NCBI GenBank assembly: GCA_000987045.1
Contig: LAKY01000019.1
Span: 1 to 57,170 of the forward strand
Direction: 5' to 3'
DNA from: Clostridiales bacterium PH28_bin88
GTDB lineage: Bacteria > Bacillota > PH28-bin88
Length of the DNA stretch: 57,170 nucleotides
Positions within the stretch are counted from its first letter, which is position 1; every line of letters starts with the position of its first letter. Made by a program: the position numbers and the translations under genes. The notes beneath the pieces are model-generated. The model was not told the origin of the DNA. It did not search any database and was given only the letters and a program-made list of their open reading frames with translations. This document shows, one piece after another, positions 8,572 to 17,443 of the stretch.

Positions 8572-11303
8572 AAAAGATGATTAACCTCACCATTGACGGC
8601 AGGGCGGCGCAGGTGGAGGATGGCACCACCATCTTCAACGCCGCCCGGCTTCTGGACATCGCCATCCCCCACCTGTGCTACCACCCCATGCTCTCCATCA
8701 TCGGGTCCTGCCGCCTGTGCGTCGTTGAGGTGGAAGGGGCCAGGACGCTGCCCGCCTCCTGCGGTACCCCGGTGTCCGAGGGGATGGTGGTGTGGACCGA
8801 ATCGGAACGGGTGAAAAAGGCCCGCCGTACGGTCATCGACCTGCTGCTGGCCAACCACCCCGAGGACTGCCTCACCTGCGAGAAGACCGGGGACTGCCGG
8901 CTGCAGGAGTACGCCTATGTCTACGGGGTGCGCCGCACCAGCTTCGCCGGGACCTTCAAGGAGTACCCCATGGACGACTCCAACCCCTTCTTCGAGCGGG
9001 ACCACACCAAGTGCATCGTGTGCGGGAGATGCCTCTTCATGTGCGCCGAGAACGTGGGGGTGCACGTGTACGACTACGGCTACCGGGGCTTTGACACCAA
9101 GATCATCGCCGGGCTGGACATGGGGCTGGAGCACTCCCCCTGCATTTTCTGCGGCAACTGCATCAGCGTCTGCCCCACCGCCGCCCTCCAGCCCAAGCTG
9201 ATCAAGGGCAAGGGCCGGGTGTTCGACCTGCGGAAGGTACAGACCATCTGCCCCTACTGCGGGGTGGGCTGCGCCCTAAGCCTACAGGTTAATAAAGGCA
9301 CCATCGTCGGGGTCGTGCCGGCCAACGGCCCGGCTAACCACAACCTGCTGTGCGTCAAGGGCCGGTTCGGGTGGGACTTTGTCCAGCAGGAGGACCGGCT
9401 GAAGAAGCCCCTCATCCGCAAAAACGGTGAACTGGTGGAGGCCTCCTGGGAAGAGGCCATCGACCTGGTGGCCCGCAAGTTCAAGGAAATCAAGGATAGG
9501 CACGGGCCGGACACCCTGGCGGGGATGAGTTCCGCCAAGTGCACCAACGAGGAAAACTACCTGATGCAGAAGTTCATGCGGGCAGTCCTCGGTACCAACA
9601 ACGTGGACAACTCCGCCCGCCTGTGCCACGCCTCCACCATCACCGGGCTGGCGGAGGCCTTCGGCAGCGGAGCGGCCACCAACTCCATCGCCGAACTGGA
9701 GTCCGCCGGCGTCATCTTCATCATCGGGTCCAACACCACCGAGGCCCACCCGGTGGTGGGCTTCTGGGTGCAGAAGGCCCACCGCAACGGGGCCAAGCTC
9801 ATCGTGGCCGACCCCCGCAAGACCGACCTGGCGGAAAAGGCGGACTACCACCTGCAGCACCTTCCCGGCACCGACGTGGCGCTGTTGAACGGGATGCTGC
9901 AGGTCATTATCCATGAAAAATTGCATGACGTGGAGTTTATCCGGGAGCGCACCGAGGGGTTCCACGACGCGTGGGCGGTGGCGGAGAAGTACACCCCCGA
10001 ATATGTGGAGCGCATTACCGGGGTACCCGCCGAGGACCTCATCGGGGCGGCCCGGCTGTACGCCCAGTCCCGGCACGGCACCATCCTGTACGCCATGGGC
10101 ATCACCCAGCACACCTCCGGCACCGGCAACGTGCGGTGCGTGGCCAACCTGGCCATGGCCACCGGCAACCTGGGGCGGGAGAGCACCGGCGTCTACCCCT
10201 TACGAGGGCAGAACAACGTCCAGGGCGCCTGCGACATGGGCGCGCTGCCTAACTACCTGCCCGGCTACCAGCGGGTGGTCAACGGGGAGGTGCGGGACAA
10301 GTTCCAGCGGGCCTGGGGGGTTGAGCTTCCCAACAGGGTGGGCCTGACGGTGGTGGAGATGGTGGACGCCGTCCGGGAGGGCAGGGTCAAGGGTATGTAC
10401 ATCATGGGGGAAAACCCCATGCTCTCTAACCCCGACATCGCCGCCGTGGAGGAAGGGCTCAAGAACCTGGACTTCCTGGTGGTGCAGGACATCTTCCTCA
10501 CCGAGACCGCCAGGCTGGCCCACGTGGTACTCCCCGGTGCCAGCTTTGCTGAAAAGGACGGCACCTTCAGCAACACCGAACGGCGGGTACAGCGGGTGCG
10601 GCGGGCTATCCCGCCGGTGGGAGAGAGCCTGCCCGACTGGGAGATTATCGCCCGGCTGGCCACCGCCATGGGCTACCCCATGGACTACGCCTCCCCCGCA
10701 GATATTATGGAGGAGATCGCCTCGGTAACCCCCATCTACGGTGGCATCACTTACGACCGCCTGGGGGACGCCGGGCTGCAGTGGCCCTGCCCGGACAGGG
10801 ACCACCCCGGCACCAAGTTCCTGCACCACGAACGCTTCGCCGGTGGTCTGGGCAAGTTTGCCGCGGTGGAATACGAGCCGCCCGCGGAACTGCCTGATGG
10901 CGAGTTTCCTTACATTTTGGTCACCGGCCGGCACCTCTACCACTACCACACCGGCACCATGTCCCGCCGCTCCTACGGGCTGGAGACCTTCCGGCCGGAG
11001 GCCTACGTGGAGGTTAACCCCGGGACCGCCCAGCACCTGGGCATCAAGGAGGGGCAATTCGTCAGGGTGGGCAGCCGGCGGGGCGAGATCCGCATCAAGG
11101 CGCTGGTGACGGACCGGGTACCGAAAAAGGTCATCTTTATCCCCTTTCACTATGCCGAGGCGGCCGCCAACGTGCTGACCAACCCGGCGCTGGACCCGCA
11201 GGCCAAGATTCCCGAGCTGAAGGTGTGCGCGGCCCGGCTGGAACGGGCGGAAAGGAGTGAAGAGAGTGCTCCAGAACACGTTGGGACACACGTCGCTGGG
11301 TGA
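8568..11303 (+). CDS. fdhA: Formate dehydrogenase catalytic subunit, Cys type, with NuoG-like N-terminus
   Basis: Catalyses interconversion of formate and CO2 at a Mo/W-bis-pterin site. From the N-terminus the 911 residues show a NuoG-like 2Fe-2S domain (SCRLCVVEVEG), the His-Cys cluster region (HPEDCLTCEKTGDC), two ferredoxin clusters (CIVCGRCLFMC, CIFCGNCISVCP), the pterin-enzyme 4Fe-4S motif (CPYCGVGC) and the molybdopterin domains. The active-site residue is Cys353 in SARLCHAS (codon TGC at 9624), where many acetogen enzymes use selenocysteine. The GTG at 8568 overlaps the upstream TGA (GTGA) and has GAAGGGGG upstream. The 3' end overlaps the NuoE-like gene by 38 bases, a typical tight operon. 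Confidence 0.88.
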   Translation: MKKMINLTIDGRAAQVEDGTTIFNAARLLDIAIPHLCYHPMLSIIGSCRLCVVEVEGARTLPASCGTPVSEGMVVWTESERVKKARRTVIDLLLANHPEDCLTCEKTGDCRLQEYAYVYGVRRTSFAGTFKEYPMDDSNPFFERDHTKCIVCGRCLFMCAENVGVHVYDYGYRGFDTKIIAGLDMGLEHSPCIFCGNCISVCPTAALQPKLIKGKGRVFDLRKVQTICPYCGVGCALSLQVNKGTIVGVVPANGPANHNLLCVKGRFGWDFVQQEDRLKKPLIRKNGELVEASWEEAIDLVARKFKEIKDRHGPDTLAGMSSAKCTNEENYLMQKFMRAVLGTNNVDNSARLCHASTITGLAEAFGSGAATNSIAELESAGVIFIIGSNTTEAHPVVGFWVQKAHRNGAKLIVADPRKTDLAEKADYHLQHLPGTDVALLNGMLQVIIHEKLHDVEFIRERTEGFHDAWAVAEKYTPEYVERITGVPAEDLIGAARLYAQSRHGTILYAMGITQHTSGTGNVRCVANLAMATGNLGRESTGVYPLRGQNNVQGACDMGALPNYLPGYQRVVNGEVRDKFQRAWGVELPNRVGLTVVEMVDAVREGRVKGMYIMGENPMLSNPDIAAVEEGLKNLDFLVVQDIFLTETARLAHVVLPGASFAEKDGTFSNTERRVQRVRRAIPPVGESLPDWEIIARLATAMGYPMDYASPADIMEEIASVTPIYGGITYDRLGDAGLQWPCPDRDHPGTKFLHHERFAGGLGKFAAVEYEPPAELPDGEFPYILVTGRHLYHYHTGTMSRRSYGLETFRPEAYVEVNPGTAQHLGIKEGQFVRVGSRRGEIRIKALVTDRVPKKVIFIPFHYAEAAANVLTNPALDPQAKIPELKVCAARLERAERSEESAPEHVGTHVAG

Positions 11304-11769
11304 GGAACGTTCCGAGAAGGTGGACGATGCTTTACGGCGGCACCAGGGGGAGGCGGGGGCGCTGATCCCGGTGCTGCAGGAGGTGCAGCGATCCTTCGGG
11401 TATATCTCCAAGGAAAACATGGCCTACATCGCCCGCGCCCTGAAACTGCCCTTAAGCGAGGTCTACGGGGTGGCCAGCTTCTACGCCCAGTTCTACCTGG
11501 AACCCCGGGGAGAGCACATGGTGCGGGTCTGCCTGGGGACCGCCTGCCACGTGCGGGGAGGCGAGAAGATCCTGGAGTCTTTTGCCGAGGCTTTAGGCAT
11601 CCGGCCGGGGGAGACCACCCCCGACAAGCGGTTCAGCCTGGAGCGGGTGGCCTGCCTGGGGGCCTGCGGTCTGGCCCCGGCGGCCATGATCGGGGAAAAG
11701 ACCTACGGCCGGCTGACGCCTGAGAAAGTGACGGAGGTGGTGAGGGAGTATGTGGGACCTGCACATTGA
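11266..11769 (+). CDS. NuoE-like 2Fe-2S subunit of formate dehydrogenase
   Basis: A 167-residue thioredoxin-fold ferredoxin of the 24 kDa complex I subunit family. The four cluster cysteines appear as CLGTAC and CLGAC, and the N-terminal helical domain has LIPVLQEVQRSFGYIS. With the NuoF-like protein it would form the NAD(P)H module serving the formate dehydrogenase. The GTG at 11266 is preferred over the GTG at 11257 because the ribosome site AAAGGAG occupies 11251-11257. The gene overlaps the end of fdhA and the beginning of focA. Confidence 0.82.
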   Translation: MLQNTLGHTSLGEERSEKVDDALRRHQGEAGALIPVLQEVQRSFGYISKENMAYIARALKLPLSEVYGVASFYAQFYLEPRGEHMVRVCLGTACHVRGGEKILESFAEALGIRPGETTPDKRFSLERVACLGACGLAPAAMIGEKTYGRLTPEKVTEVVREYVGPAH

Positions 11770-12616
11770 CGCCTATTCGCCCAAGGAGATGGCCGAGCGG
11801 GTGGAGCGCATCGGCGTCACCAAGGCAAAGTTGCCTTTCGGCCACATGCTGGGGCTGGGCATCCTGGCGGGGGCCTTTATTGCCTTTGGCGCCGAGTTCT
11901 ATACCTTCGTGATCCACGACTCCAAGTTGAGCCTGGGGATGACTCAACTCATCGGCGGCATTACCTTCACCCTGGGCCTGATTCTGGTGGTCATCGCCGG
12001 GGCGGAGCTGTTTACCGGCAACACCCTGATCGTGATGGCCTACGTGCAGCGCAAGATTACCGTCAAGGACCTGTTGCGCAACTGGCTCATCGTGTATACC
12101 GGCAACTTCATTGGCGCGTTTTTACTGGTGGTGTTGATGTACCTCTCCCGCCAGTGGACTATCAACCACGAACTAATCGGAGCAAAGGTGATCCTTATCG
12201 CCAATACCAAGTTAGGTTACACTTTTACCGTGGCTTTTATCCGGGGCATCCTCTGCAACGTCCTGGTCACCCTCGCCGTGTGGCTCAGCATTAGCGGGCG
12301 GCACGTGGTGGACAAGATTGTGGCCATGTTGTTCCCCATTACCGCTTTTGTCGCCTCCGGCTTTGAGCACAGCATAGCCAACATGTACTTCATCCCCATG
12401 GGCCTCTTTCTGCGGTTTAACCCCGGCGTGGTGGCCCTGGCGGAAAAGGTGGGCGGAGTAACCGTCAACATGGACCGCTTGAACTGGCCGGGGTTTGTCT
12501 GGTACAACCTGATCCCGGTTACCCTGGGGAACATAGTAGGCGGGGTGTTCCTGGTGGGCCTCGCCTACTGGTGGGTCTACCTGCGGGGCAGGCGGGCGGA
12601 CGAAGCCGCCCCGTAG
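11750..12616 (+). CDS. focA: Formate/nitrite transporter family channel (FocA-like)
   Basis: A pentameric-channel family protein of 288 residues with six membrane segments and the duplicated FNT fold. Signature parts are FGAEFYTFV, GAELFTGNTLIVM and VASGFEHSIANMYFIPMG. It should move formate, or a similar monovalent anion, across the membrane, which fits its place as the last gene of the formate dehydrogenase operon. The start overlaps the previous gene by 20 bases, with GGAGG and GGGAG upstream. Direction of transport cannot be read from sequence. Confidence 0.87.
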   Translation: MWDLHIDAYSPKEMAERVERIGVTKAKLPFGHMLGLGILAGAFIAFGAEFYTFVIHDSKLSLGMTQLIGGITFTLGLILVVIAGAELFTGNTLIVMAYVQRKITVKDLLRNWLIVYTGNFIGAFLLVVLMYLSRQWTINHELIGAKVILIANTKLGYTFTVAFIRGILCNVLVTLAVWLSISGRHVVDKIVAMLFPITAFVASGFEHSIANMYFIPMGLFLRFNPGVVALAEKVGGVTVNMDRLNWPGFVWYNLIPVTLGNIVGGVFLVGLAYWWVYLRGRRADEAAP

Positions 12617-12626
12617 GGTTACGGGG
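12609..12626 (+). terminator. Hairpin at the end of the formate dehydrogenase operon
   Basis: CCCCGTA-GGGT-TACGGGG is a perfect seven-pair stem that includes the focA stop codon. The nearest T-run is about ten bases further on, so it may be a weak terminator or a 3'-end stabiliser. Confidence 0.35.
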
Positions 12627-12660
12627 GAAGCGGACCTTTTTGCTTTGATTCCACGGCGTA

Positions 12661-13018
12661 TTGGACGGGCAAGCAAACGTCATCAAGAAGCTTGAAGAAA
12701 TAATCGGGGTGCAGTTAAGGTTCTTTGAAGAGTACAAGAGCTACTGCAAGGTGCTGCTTTTGGAAGTGTTGTGGGGATTGGCGGACCGCTGGCAGGAACA
12801 GGCGGGCAGGATTCGGGAACAACTCTTTGAGTTGGTGGCAAAAGTAATTGCAGAAGGTATCAATGAGGGAGAATTGCAACCAGAACTCGGTTTCTTCAGC
12901 CGTATTTGGCATGACTGCCGTGGCGGGTTTTAATGCCTTTCTGTTTGAACAGGAGTATTCGTCGACCAAGATGGAAAGTGACTTGCAGCGGTTATTGATC
13001 AAAGGCTTACAGTGCTAA
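12661..13018 (+). pseudogene. Truncated, frameshifted TetR/AcrR-type regulator
   Basis: The first frame (from 12661) ends with LVAKVIAEGINEGELQPE, which is the C-terminal ligand-domain pattern of TetR/AcrR regulators. The pattern then continues in another frame from about 12880 (SSAVFGMTAVAGFNAFLFEQ) to a TAA at 13016-13018. No helix-turn-helix domain is present upstream, where only 44 bases separate it from focA. The gene has therefore lost its DNA-binding part and also carries an indel. It could once have regulated the following lipid operon. Confidence 0.65.
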
Positions 13019-13073
13019 CACAGCCTTTTAAATTCGAACAACCAGCAGGATCCCCGACCCCCTGTTAACCATC

Positions 13074-13102
13074 TTGACATCATCCGGCATCCGTATTATA
13101 GT
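13074..13102 (+). promoter_or_regulatory. Vegetative promoter for the plsC-patatin-KAS III genes
   Basis: TTGACA at 13074-13079 and TATAGT at 13097-13102 are 17 bases apart. This is a near-consensus sigma-A promoter about 110 bases upstream of plsC. Confidence 0.65.
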
Positions 13103-13210
13103 TATGGAAACGGGGAATTTGGGGAAATTGGGGTTAGCCTTATGGCCGTTTGCCAACTTCTGAGCAGCCCAGTCTCCCGGTAACCTGGCTTAAAGGTGGG
13201 AAATGACCTA

Positions 13211-13816
13211 ATGATCTACCCCTTGGTTAAGTTAATTTCTAAGTGGTTTTTGGGGTTTTTGGGGAAACCGGTGATTGCCGGGAAAGAAAACATCCCCCGC
13301 ACAGGCCCGGTAGTTGTGGTGGCCAACCACGCCAGCCTGCTGGACGGCTTCCTGCTGGCGGCTTTCTTACCGCGGCGGATTACGTTCCTGTCGGCAGCCT
13401 ACCTGTTCAGGTTGCCGGTAGTGGGAGCGTTTTTGCGCGCTATGGGCGCCATCCCGGTGCAAAACGAGGGGAGTGAACTGGCGGGAATGAGGGCAGCCTT
13501 ACGGGTATTGCAGGGAGGAGGTACCCTGGCCCTCTTTCCTGAAGGCCATATTTGTCAGACGGACAAGCCTGGTCCGTTTCAAACAGGATGGGCGTATCTC
13601 GCCCTGAAGGCAGGGGCGCCGGTGCTGCCGGTGGCCATCAAAGGTACCAGCACAGCACTACCGGTAGGCGCCGTCTTCCCGCGCCGCAGTAAAATCTACG
13701 TGCAAATCGCTGCCCCGTGGGCGCTGGAAAAGGTCCGGCGACCGGGGCAGGAAACCCTGACAGCTTTGAATACGAGACTGAACAGCCAAATGCAGCAAAT
13801 GTTGAGTGAAATGTAG
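13211..13816 (+). CDS. plsC: 1-acylglycerol-3-phosphate acyltransferase (PlsC family)
   Basis: Predicted to acylate lysophosphatidic acid at the membrane. The 201-residue protein has the acyltransferase motifs in order: NHASLLD (HX4D, residues about 40-46), a following FLRAMGAIPV block, FPEGHIC (EG motif) and a late VLPVAIKGT block. A hydrophobic N-terminus would anchor it to the membrane. The ATG at 13211 and an earlier GTG at 13196 are both possible; AAAGGTG lies at 13192-13198. Its end lies 20 bases from the patatin start, so the two are probably co-transcribed. Confidence 0.82.
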   Translation: MIYPLVKLISKWFLGFLGKPVIAGKENIPRTGPVVVVANHASLLDGFLLAAFLPRRITFLSAAYLFRLPVVGAFLRAMGAIPVQNEGSELAGMRAALRVLQGGGTLALFPEGHICQTDKPGPFQTGWAYLALKAGAPVLPVAIKGTSTALPVGAVFPRRSKIYVQIAAPWALEKVRRPGQETLTALNTRLNSQMQQMLSEM

Positions 13817-13835
13817 ATGCCGGAGGTGCGTGAAA

Positions 13836-14789
13836 GTGGCGGAAAGTCAAATGGTTAGAAAAAGGCCGCGCATCGGCCTGGCCCTGGGGGGCGGTGGCGC
13901 CCGGGGCTATGCCCACCTGGGGGTGCTCAAGGCTTTCCGGGAAGCAGACATCCCGATTGACGTTATCGCCGGGACCAGCATGGGAGCGGTGGTGGGCGCC
14001 GCCTATGCCTCGGGATACCGGATTGATGAATTGATAGATATGGCCCTTGAGATGCGATGGCGGAGGTTGTTGGGACTGGCAGACCCGAAGATACCCCGCC
14101 AGGGCGTGATTGCCGGCAACCGGCTGGAAAGATACTTTGATACCTTAACCGGGGGCAGGGAGTTCAATCAACTGGAGAAGCCTTTGATCGTCGTTGCCAC
14201 CGACATCGCTACCGGAGAGGAAGTGCACATCAATTCCGGGCTGGTGGCCCGGGCCTTGCGGGCCAGCACCGCGGTGCCGGGCATCTTTTGCCCGGTCAGG
14301 TCAGGGCGGCGGCTGCTGGTGGATGGGACGATAACCGCCCCGGTGCCGGCGGAGGCAGCCGGGGCGGCTGGGGCGGCTTGGGTGGTGGCCGTGGATGTTT
14401 GCTCGCCGGTGGACCGGACTGATGTCCTGGTGCAGGCATGGAAGTGGTTAAAGGAGATACCTTTCAAGCAAACTTATTGCCTGGCGGGGGTACCTGGTTT
14501 CTTACACTTCCTAAAGCTGGGGTTGCCCGAGAGTATCAATATTGTTGGCCGTTCATTGGAACTGTACGACCGTTACATAAAGGTTTCCTCGCCAGGGACT
14601 CACTCCGTTCATTACTGGCTGTTGAAGCCGGCGGTGGAAAATGTAAGGTGGTACGAGTTTCACCGGACCGTGGAGTGTATCCGGGCGGGGGAAGCGGTAG
14701 GCCGGCAGGTGGCCGAAGAGATTAAGACCTTGCTGGAAACAGGGAACCTTGCCGGAGGAGACAATCATTACATCGGGCCTGAAAGATAG
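13836..14789 (+). CDS. Patatin-like phospholipase (RssA/NTE family)
   Basis: A 317-residue serine esterase with the catalytic dyad of the patatin family. It has the oxyanion loop GGGGARGYAHLG (residues about 18-29), the nucleophile elbow GTSMGA and the Asp of LLVDGT. It would hydrolyse acyl chains from lipids. The GTG at 13836 is chosen because GGAGG sits at 13822-13826, nine bases upstream. It follows plsC closely and precedes the KAS III gene by 17 bases, so it appears to belong to a lipid operon. The native substrate is not known. Confidence 0.83.
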   Translation: MAESQMVRKRPRIGLALGGGGARGYAHLGVLKAFREADIPIDVIAGTSMGAVVGAAYASGYRIDELIDMALEMRWRRLLGLADPKIPRQGVIAGNRLERYFDTLTGGREFNQLEKPLIVVATDIATGEEVHINSGLVARALRASTAVPGIFCPVRSGRRLLVDGTITAPVPAEAAGAAGAAWVVAVDVCSPVDRTDVLVQAWKWLKEIPFKQTYCLAGVPGFLHFLKLGLPESINIVGRSLELYDRYIKVSSPGTHSVHYWLLKPAVENVRWYEFHRTVECIRAGEAVGRQVAEEIKTLLETGNLAGGDNHYIGPER

Positions 14790-14806
14790 GTAATGGGAGG
14801 GGAACA

Positions 14807-15814
14807 GTGAAGCCTGACAGCGGTATCTCCGTGATGATCACCGGCACCGGCGCCGCCGTACCGGACCGGGTGCTGACAAATCGCGAACTGGAAAAGACGC
14901 TGGACACCACCGGCCACTGGATCGTCCAGCGAACCGGCATCCAGGAGCGTCGCATCGCCGGCGGCAGGACGGCTACCTTCCACCTGGCGGCGGCTGCAGC
15001 CGGGAGGGCGTTGCGGGATGCCCGGGTAGCCCCGGAGGAGGTCGATCTCATCCTGGTAGCCACCTCCACGCCCGACCAGTTTACGGTACCTACCGCCGGC
15101 CTGGTGCAGGAGGCCCTGGGCGCCGACCGGGCGGCGGCCTTCGACCTGTCGGCGGCATGCGCCGGCTTCCCCTACGGCCTGGCCACCGGCGCCCAGTTTA
15201 TCAGGGCCGGTGTCTACCGGACGGTGCTGGTAGTGGGGGCGGAAATCTTTTCCCGCATCGTCAACTGGCGCGACCGGTCGACCGCCATCCTCTTCGGGGA
15301 CGGGGCCGGCGCAGTAGTACTGCGCCCGGCCAGTAGCGGCGCCCTGTGGTACAGCCATCTAGGGGCGGACGGGCGCGGGGCGGACATCTTGAAGGTGCCG
15401 GCCGGTGGTTCCCGACTGCTGGCCTCGGAGGAAACGGTGCGACAGGGGCTTCAGTACATCCACATGAACGGGCGGGAGGTGTTCAAGTTTGGTGTGCGGG
15501 TTATGGAAGAGGAATTACGCCTGGCCATGGAACAATGTGGTCTGTATCCTGAACAGATCGACCTTTTCGTCCCCCACCAGGCCAACCTCCGGATGATCGA
15601 AACGGCAGTGGAGCGGCTGGGCCTACCGCGGGACAGGGTCTACGTCAATATCCAGCGGTACGGTAACACCTCTGCCGCTTCTATCCCCATCGCCCTGGAC
15701 GAGGCCGCCAGATGCGGCTGCCTGGCACCCGGCTCTGTGGTGGCGATGGTGGGGTTCGGCGCCGGTCTGACCTGGGGCACCTGCCTCGCCACGTACCGAT
15801 CGGCGGCGGGCTAA
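14807..15814 (+). CDS. 3-oxoacyl-ACP synthase III (FabH-like)
   Basis: A 335-residue thiolase-fold condensing enzyme with the KAS III triad: Cys118 in DLSAACAGF, His in FVPHQANLRM and Asn in YGNTSAAS. It also has the C-terminal GFGAGLTWG. It condenses an acyl-CoA with malonyl-ACP, by family. It sits in a lipid-modifying operon without fabD, fabG or acpP, so a specialised role rather than housekeeping fatty-acid initiation is possible. The GTG at 14807 has GGGAGGGG upstream. After it comes a gap of about 150 bases before the radical SAM gene. Confidence 0.82.
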   Translation: MKPDSGISVMITGTGAAVPDRVLTNRELEKTLDTTGHWIVQRTGIQERRIAGGRTATFHLAAAAAGRALRDARVAPEEVDLILVATSTPDQFTVPTAGLVQEALGADRAAAFDLSAACAGFPYGLATGAQFIRAGVYRTVLVVGAEIFSRIVNWRDRSTAILFGDGAGAVVLRPASSGALWYSHLGADGRGADILKVPAGGSRLLASEETVRQGLQYIHMNGREVFKFGVRVMEEELRLAMEQCGLYPEQIDLFVPHQANLRMIETAVERLGLPRDRVYVNIQRYGNTSAASIPIALDEAARCGCLAPGSVVAMVGFGAGLTWGTCLATYRSAAG

Positions 15815-15965
15815 CATAAATCACCGCTCCTAAGTAAAAGACGAACGGCGGGAGAAAAGGGAAAATACAGCACGGGAGGTGAACGGGAAATGGTTTGATG
15901 GAAGTATATATCTAGAAAGTCCCATGTCAACCAAAACAGATTAGACGTAGAGGAGGATCGCCATC

Positions 15966-17339
15966 ATGAAAAAGTGGGGAGCTAACCTGGAATTTGCCAA
16001 GCGTTACGTAAGCGAGAAAGTATTACGGGAGTTGTTAAGCTACCTGAGCAGGGACCCGGTCCATCACTTAGAGCAACTGCTTACCCTTGGTAAGCTTTTA
16101 GCCCGGCAGGATAGACATAAGCAAATGGTGGCTGCATTAGAAAAGGCGATTATTGACAACCCGGCAGTACGACAACTGACGGAGGGGGTGTTGAAGGATA
16201 CCCATCCCAACTTATTGCAACGGCTACTATATAACTTTTTTATCAATTCAATGCTAATGGGCATACCCAGGCAATTGCACTTGTCAGAAACTTTGGGATT
16301 CAACGTGCCTCATACTATTCTGGTAGACCCGACCAGTGCCTGCAACCTGCGGTGCGAGGGGTGCTGGGCCGGCGCCTACGCCCAGCATGACGAGCTTGAT
16401 TACGACCGCCTGGACCGCCTCTGCAGTGAGGCCAAGGAACTGGGGATCTACTGGATCGTTATGTCCGGCGGGGAGCCCTTCATGTACCCGCGCCTGTTCG
16501 ACCTGGCCGCCAAGCACAGCGACATGGCCTTCATGCTGTTTACTAACGGCACCAGGATCGATGACCGGGTAGCGGACCAGATCGTGGAGGTGGGCAACCT
16601 GTCGCCGGCTTTCAGCCTGGAGGGTTGGGAGGAAAGGACCGACCGCCGGCGGGGGCCAGGGGTGTTTAAAAAGGTAACCGCCGCCATGGACCGGCTGCGG
16701 GAGCGGGGAGCGGTCTTCGGCGTTTCCCTTACCGCTTCCCGGGATAACGTGGAGGAGATTACCTCCGACAGCTTCGTGGACTTCCTGGTAGAGAAAGGGG
16801 CCAGGTACGGCTGGATCTTCCACTATATCCCCATCGGCCGCAATCCCAACCCGGACCTGATGCTGACACCGGAGCAGCGGGCCTATATGGCCGCACGCGT
16901 GCCCGCCATTCGCCAGAACAAGGCCATCGTGTTGGCCGACTTCTGGAACGACGGGGAAATGACCCAGGGATGTATCGCGGGCGGGCGGCGGTACTTCCAC
17001 GTTACCGCTAGCGGCGCTGTGGAGCCGTGCGCTTTTGTCCATTTTTCCACCCACAACATCAATGAGCACAGCCTGCAAGAGATTTTGCGCTCACCGCTGT
17101 TTGCCGCCTTCCAAAGGAGGCAGCCTTTCTGCGGCGACTACCTGCGGCCCTGCCCCATTATCGACGTGCCCTCCGCGCTGCGGGACATCGTGGCGGAAAG
17201 CGGGGCCAGGCCCACCCACGCCGGCGCCGACGAAGTGCTGAAAGGGGAAGTGGGCGAACATCTAGACAGGCGGGCGGCGGCCTGGGCGGCGGCGGCCGCG
17301 GAAGTACGGTCCCGGCAAACCATTAGGACTGTCTGCTAA
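15966..17339 (+). CDS. Radical SAM protein with SPASM-like C-terminal region
   Basis: A 457-residue protein. Residues 1-115 are helical and have no recognisable fold. The radical SAM core then starts with CNLRCEGC (Cys126, 130, 133), and the SAM-binding glycines appear in VMSGGEPFM. The C-terminal part has additional cysteines (GCIAGG, VEPCAFVHFS, QPFCGDYLRPCP) that suit one or two auxiliary clusters of SPASM type. The family covers peptide, lipid and cofactor modifications, and no substrate can be assigned. GGAGG lies at 15951-15955. It follows the KAS III gene and precedes a wHTH gene. Confidence 0.75.
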   Translation: MKKWGANLEFAKRYVSEKVLRELLSYLSRDPVHHLEQLLTLGKLLARQDRHKQMVAALEKAIIDNPAVRQLTEGVLKDTHPNLLQRLLYNFFINSMLMGIPRQLHLSETLGFNVPHTILVDPTSACNLRCEGCWAGAYAQHDELDYDRLDRLCSEAKELGIYWIVMSGGEPFMYPRLFDLAAKHSDMAFMLFTNGTRIDDRVADQIVEVGNLSPAFSLEGWEERTDRRRGPGVFKKVTAAMDRLRERGAVFGVSLTASRDNVEEITSDSFVDFLVEKGARYGWIFHYIPIGRNPNPDLMLTPEQRAYMAARVPAIRQNKAIVLADFWNDGEMTQGCIAGGRRYFHVTASGAVEPCAFVHFSTHNINEHSLQEILRSPLFAAFQRRQPFCGDYLRPCPIIDVPSALRDIVAESGARPTHAGADEVLKGEVGEHLDRRAAAWAAAAAEVRSRQTIRTVC

Positions 17340-17377
17340 CCCGAAAAAAATCGCGTTTCGCCTGAATGTTACAGCCC

Positions 17378-17407
17378 TTGACTAGACACGTACAGGGGGG
17401 TGATAAT
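17378..17407 (+). promoter_or_regulatory. Candidate vegetative promoter for the wHTH gene
   Basis: TTGACT at 17378-17383 and GATAAT at 17402-17407 are 18 bases apart, about 37 bases upstream of the start at 17444. Confidence 0.5.
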
Positions 17408-17443
17408 ATAAATTGACAATACGATTAACTTGGAGGGAAAGTG

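Noticed and set aside
9624..9626. Selenocysteine at the formate dehydrogenase active site
   Set aside because: The codon is TGC (Cys), not TGA, in SARLCHAS.
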